DNA of 64,000 bases from Rhodocyclales bacterium (GTDB lineage Bacteria; Pseudomonadota; Gammaproteobacteria; Burkholderiales; Rhodocyclaceae), in the NCBI GenBank assembly GCA_003105015.1, contig PQAF01000014.1, positions 1 to 64,000 of the forward strand. Reading direction: 5' to 3'. Under the pieces are notes generated by a model. That model had not been told where the DNA came from. It was given only the letters and a program-made list of their open reading frames with translations, and did not search any database. Made by a program: the position numbers and the translations under genes. Of this stretch, positions 62,444-64,000 are shown piece after piece (position 1 is the stretch's first letter; the number at the start of each line of letters is the position of its first letter).

Positions 62444-62905
62444 ATGAAAAGGTCCGTCACGATTATTCTGGCTGCGGCGCTGACCGCGATTTCCGGGTGG
62501 AGCATCGCCCAGCAGATGGCCGGCGTGCAGACGCTGCGCGGTGCGGACACGGCCGCCGCCGACCAGGCGCCTGACGCGAAAGCCTATGCGGGCAAGAAGC
62601 CGGGTCTGCAGAAGCCGATCGAGCGCACCTTCAAGGAGCAGCCGCCGCTGGTGCCGCACGCGACCGACAATTTCGACGAGATCACCGTCGAGGAGAACCA
62701 GTGCATGGACTGCCACAGCCTGGAGAAATACCGCGAGAAGAAGGCGCCCAAGCTCGGCGACAGCCACCTCGCTTTCAGCGCCGACGGCACCAAGAAGGTG
62801 GTGACGATGGACCGCTACCAGTGCAACACCTGCCACGTGCCGCAGGTGGACGCCAAGCCGCTGGTGGACAACATCTTCGTCGGCAACATTCCGCCCAAGC
62901 AGTAG
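62444..62905 (+). CDS. napB: Periplasmic nitrate reductase diheme cytochrome NapB
   Basis: A 153-residue exported cytochrome (signal peptide to ~22) with two heme sites, CMDCH (87-91) and CNTCH (127-131), and the family C-terminus VDNIFVGNIPP. It passes electrons to NapA. Last gene of napDAGHB. Confidence 0.96.
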   Translation: MKRSVTIILAAALTAISGWSIAQQMAGVQTLRGADTAAADQAPDAKAYAGKKPGLQKPIERTFKEQPPLVPHATDNFDEITVEENQCMDCHSLEKYREKKAPKLGDSHLAFSADGTKKVVTMDRYQCNTCHVPQVDAKPLVDNIFVGNIPPKQ

Positions 62906-62935
62906 GCGCCCCCTTCACGTCGGCTGCAGGCAGCG

Positions 62936-62969
62936 GGCCGCGACCGGCATTGCCGGCTGCGGCCTTTTT
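62936..62969 (+). terminator. Intrinsic terminator of the nap operon
   Basis: GGCCGC-GA-CCGGC, loop ATT and GCCGG-CT-GCGGCC form an interrupted stem (62936-62964), followed at once by TTTTT (62965-62969). It lies 30 bases after napB and overlaps the end of the convergent DUF1330 gene. Confidence 0.8.
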
Positions 62970-63252
62970 ACGTCTCGTAGCCGACCAGCACCACGTCGGC
63001 CGCCTCTTCGCGCAGGGGAATCAGGGCCTGGTAGGCCGGCGATTCGAACCAGCGGCGGACGGCGGACGGATCGGGGAAGCGGATGACGACGGTGTCGGTG
63101 TGGGGGTGGGTACCGCTGAACACCGCGAATTGCCGGCCGCGAAACACCAGTTCGGCGTTCCACGGCGCCAGCGTGGCCGGTACCTGGCTGCGGTAGGCCT
63201 CCCACTTCAGCGGATCCTTGATGGCGATATGGCCGATCACGTAGGCAGCCAT
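62968..63252 (-). CDS. DUF1330 small protein
   Basis: A 94-residue ferredoxin-like-fold protein, AAYVIGHIAIKDPLKWEAYR at the start, with VIRFPDPSAVRRWFESPAYQ as in DUF1330. Function unknown. It is convergent with napB and 10 bases downstream of the prenyltransferase on the same strand. Confidence 0.88.
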   Translation of the reverse strand: MAAYVIGHIAIKDPLKWEAYRSQVPATLAPWNAELVFRGRQFAVFSGTHPHTDTVVIRFPDPSAVRRWFESPAYQALIPLREEAADVVLVGYET

Positions 63253-63262
63253 TGCGACGCCT

Positions 63263-64000
63263 TCAGTGCAGTCCGGTCAGGCGCGCGGCGACCAGGCCGA
63301 CGGCGAGCAGGATGCCGTGCAGCATCGCCGCGCCGATGGTGGCGCGGATGGCCGGCACCAGCTCCGCCGGCTTTGCGGCATGGGCGAGCAGCTGCTTCGT
63401 CGCCGCCAGCGCCGGTGCCAGCGCGACCAGGGCGAGCAACGCGGTCCACGGCAGGGCGCCCAGCGCCACCGCGCCGGCCAGCCAGCCGTAGGCGACGCCG
63501 ACGATGAAGGGGTAGCCCCAGCGCGCACGCAGGGGGCCGAGGCGCACCACCCAGTTGCGCTTGCCGGCGGCGCTGTCGGCGCGATAGTCGGGAAACTGGT
63601 TGATGAAGAGCACGTTGGCGACGTGCAGGGCGTAGGGCAGGCCGGCGACGAAAGGCAGGGCGGAGAAGGCGCCGCGCTGCACGTAGTCGGCGCCGACGAC
63701 GACGATCAGCCAGCCGCAGGCCACCGCCAGTTCGCCGAGGCCGCGGCTCATGAACTTCAGCGGCGGCGCCGAGTAGGCCCAGCCGACGAACATCCCGGCC
63801 AGGCCGATCAGGATCAGGCCGCCGGCCGAGGTCCACGCCAGCCACAGTCCGGCGGGAATCACCGAGGCGAGCAGGGCGTAGCCGAAGAGGCCGGCGGCGC
63901 GCAGGCTGAGCACGCCGTTCTGGATGAAGCGGCTGCCGCCGGTGAACGGGAATTGGCGCTCGGTGTTCGCGGCGTCGCTGCCGTTGAGCGCGTCATAGTA
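63263..64000 (-). CDS. UbiA-family prenyltransferase (MenA-like), 5' end beyond the window
   Basis: The frame stays open from the stop at 63263 to the window edge. Residues at the edge read YYDALNGSDAANTERQ-FPFTGGS, a prenyl-diphosphate-binding region of the UbiA/MenA kind, followed by helices and the second motif VLFINQFPDYRADSAAGKRN. At least 245 residues with about seven membrane helices are visible. It probably prenylates an aromatic or naphthoate ring for a quinone, but its exact substrate is uncertain. Confidence 0.82.
   Translation of the reverse strand, partial: YYDALNGSDAANTERQFPFTGGSRFIQNGVLSLRAAGLFGYALLASVIPAGLWLAWTSAGGLILIGLAGMFVGWAYSAPPLKFMSRGLGELAVACGWLIVVVGADYVQRGAFSALPFVAGLPYALHVANVLFINQFPDYRADSAAGKRNWVVRLGPLRARWGYPFIVGVAYGWLAGAVALGALPWTALLALVALAPALAATKQLLAHAAKPAELVPAIRATIGAAMLHGILLAVGLVAARLTGLH

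Overview
The window is GC-rich (about two-thirds GC by eye) and densely packed. It looks like a chromosome segment of a denitrifying betaproteobacterium, probably Rhodocyclales or Sterolibacteriaceae-like. Supporting signs are the housekeeping block kinase-PP2C-rph-rdgB-hemW and yicC / gmk-rpoZ-spoT-DUF3460, a nap operon, and the DUF1302/DUF1329/RND/Ycf48 set common in steroid- and hydrocarbon-degrading members of that order. The taxonomy is inferred from gene content, not from a search.

Layout. 1-6.5 kb: thiG, a large membrane GGDEF-EAL protein, trmB and an HD-GYP-type protein. 6.5-19.8 kb (minus strand): a housekeeping operon (Ser/Thr kinase, PP2C phosphatase, rph, rdgB, hemW) split between rph and rdgB by a type I restriction island (hsdM, hsdS, a GmrSD/DUF262-like nuclease, an orphan HsdS tail, a DinD-like protein, Fic, hsdR). 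19.95-20.8 kb: yicC. 20.8-47.7 kb: an accessory block separating yicC from gmk-rpoZ-spoT. Its first half holds amino-acid/amine catabolism (alanine dehydrogenase with an Lrp regulator, a MarR regulator, an APC permease, an aldehyde dehydrogenase, a class III aminotransferase, a Tm-1-like protein, a HAD hydrolase). Its second half is a 17-kb run of co-oriented genes: a tryptophan-tryptophylquinone aralkylamine dehydrogenase (aauB-mauE-mauD-aauA plus cytochrome c), the DUF1329/DUF1302/RND/TerB/Ycf48 envelope set, an aldehyde dehydrogenase, a c-type cytochrome, two diheme MauG/CcpA-like proteins and a qNOR-like membrane protein. 47.7-54.5 kb: gmk, rpoZ, spoT, DUF3460, an exonuclease/GIY-YIG fusion, an RluF-like synthase and a FemAB-like protein. 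54.5-62.9 kb: modCBA, a short ModE, and napDAGHB behind an FNR-type site. The end holds a DUF1330 gene and a UbiA-family prenyltransferase cut by the window edge.

Main points of interest. (1) The qNOR-like protein at 45257-47656 has Asn where quinol NO reductases have the third FeB histidine, Gln in place of the catalytic-pocket Glu, and a disrupted quinol site. These are the marks of NO dismutase (Nod), the enzyme proposed to make O2 and N2 from NO. It is translationally coupled to two MauG-like diheme proteins, downstream of an amine dehydrogenase whose cofactor needs a MauG and an oxygen-derived oxidant. A self-supplied oxygen source for anoxic TTQ maturation is a testable hypothesis. (2) The 10-mer AAAGTCAGTC (core AAAGTCAGT, 11 exact copies) is scattered over both strands, in several reading frames and mostly inside genes. 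It is far above expectation and looks like a DNA-uptake-signal-type word. (3) Several families of short palindromic intergenic repeats supply ribosome-binding sites and, in one case, the C-terminal tail of a protein.
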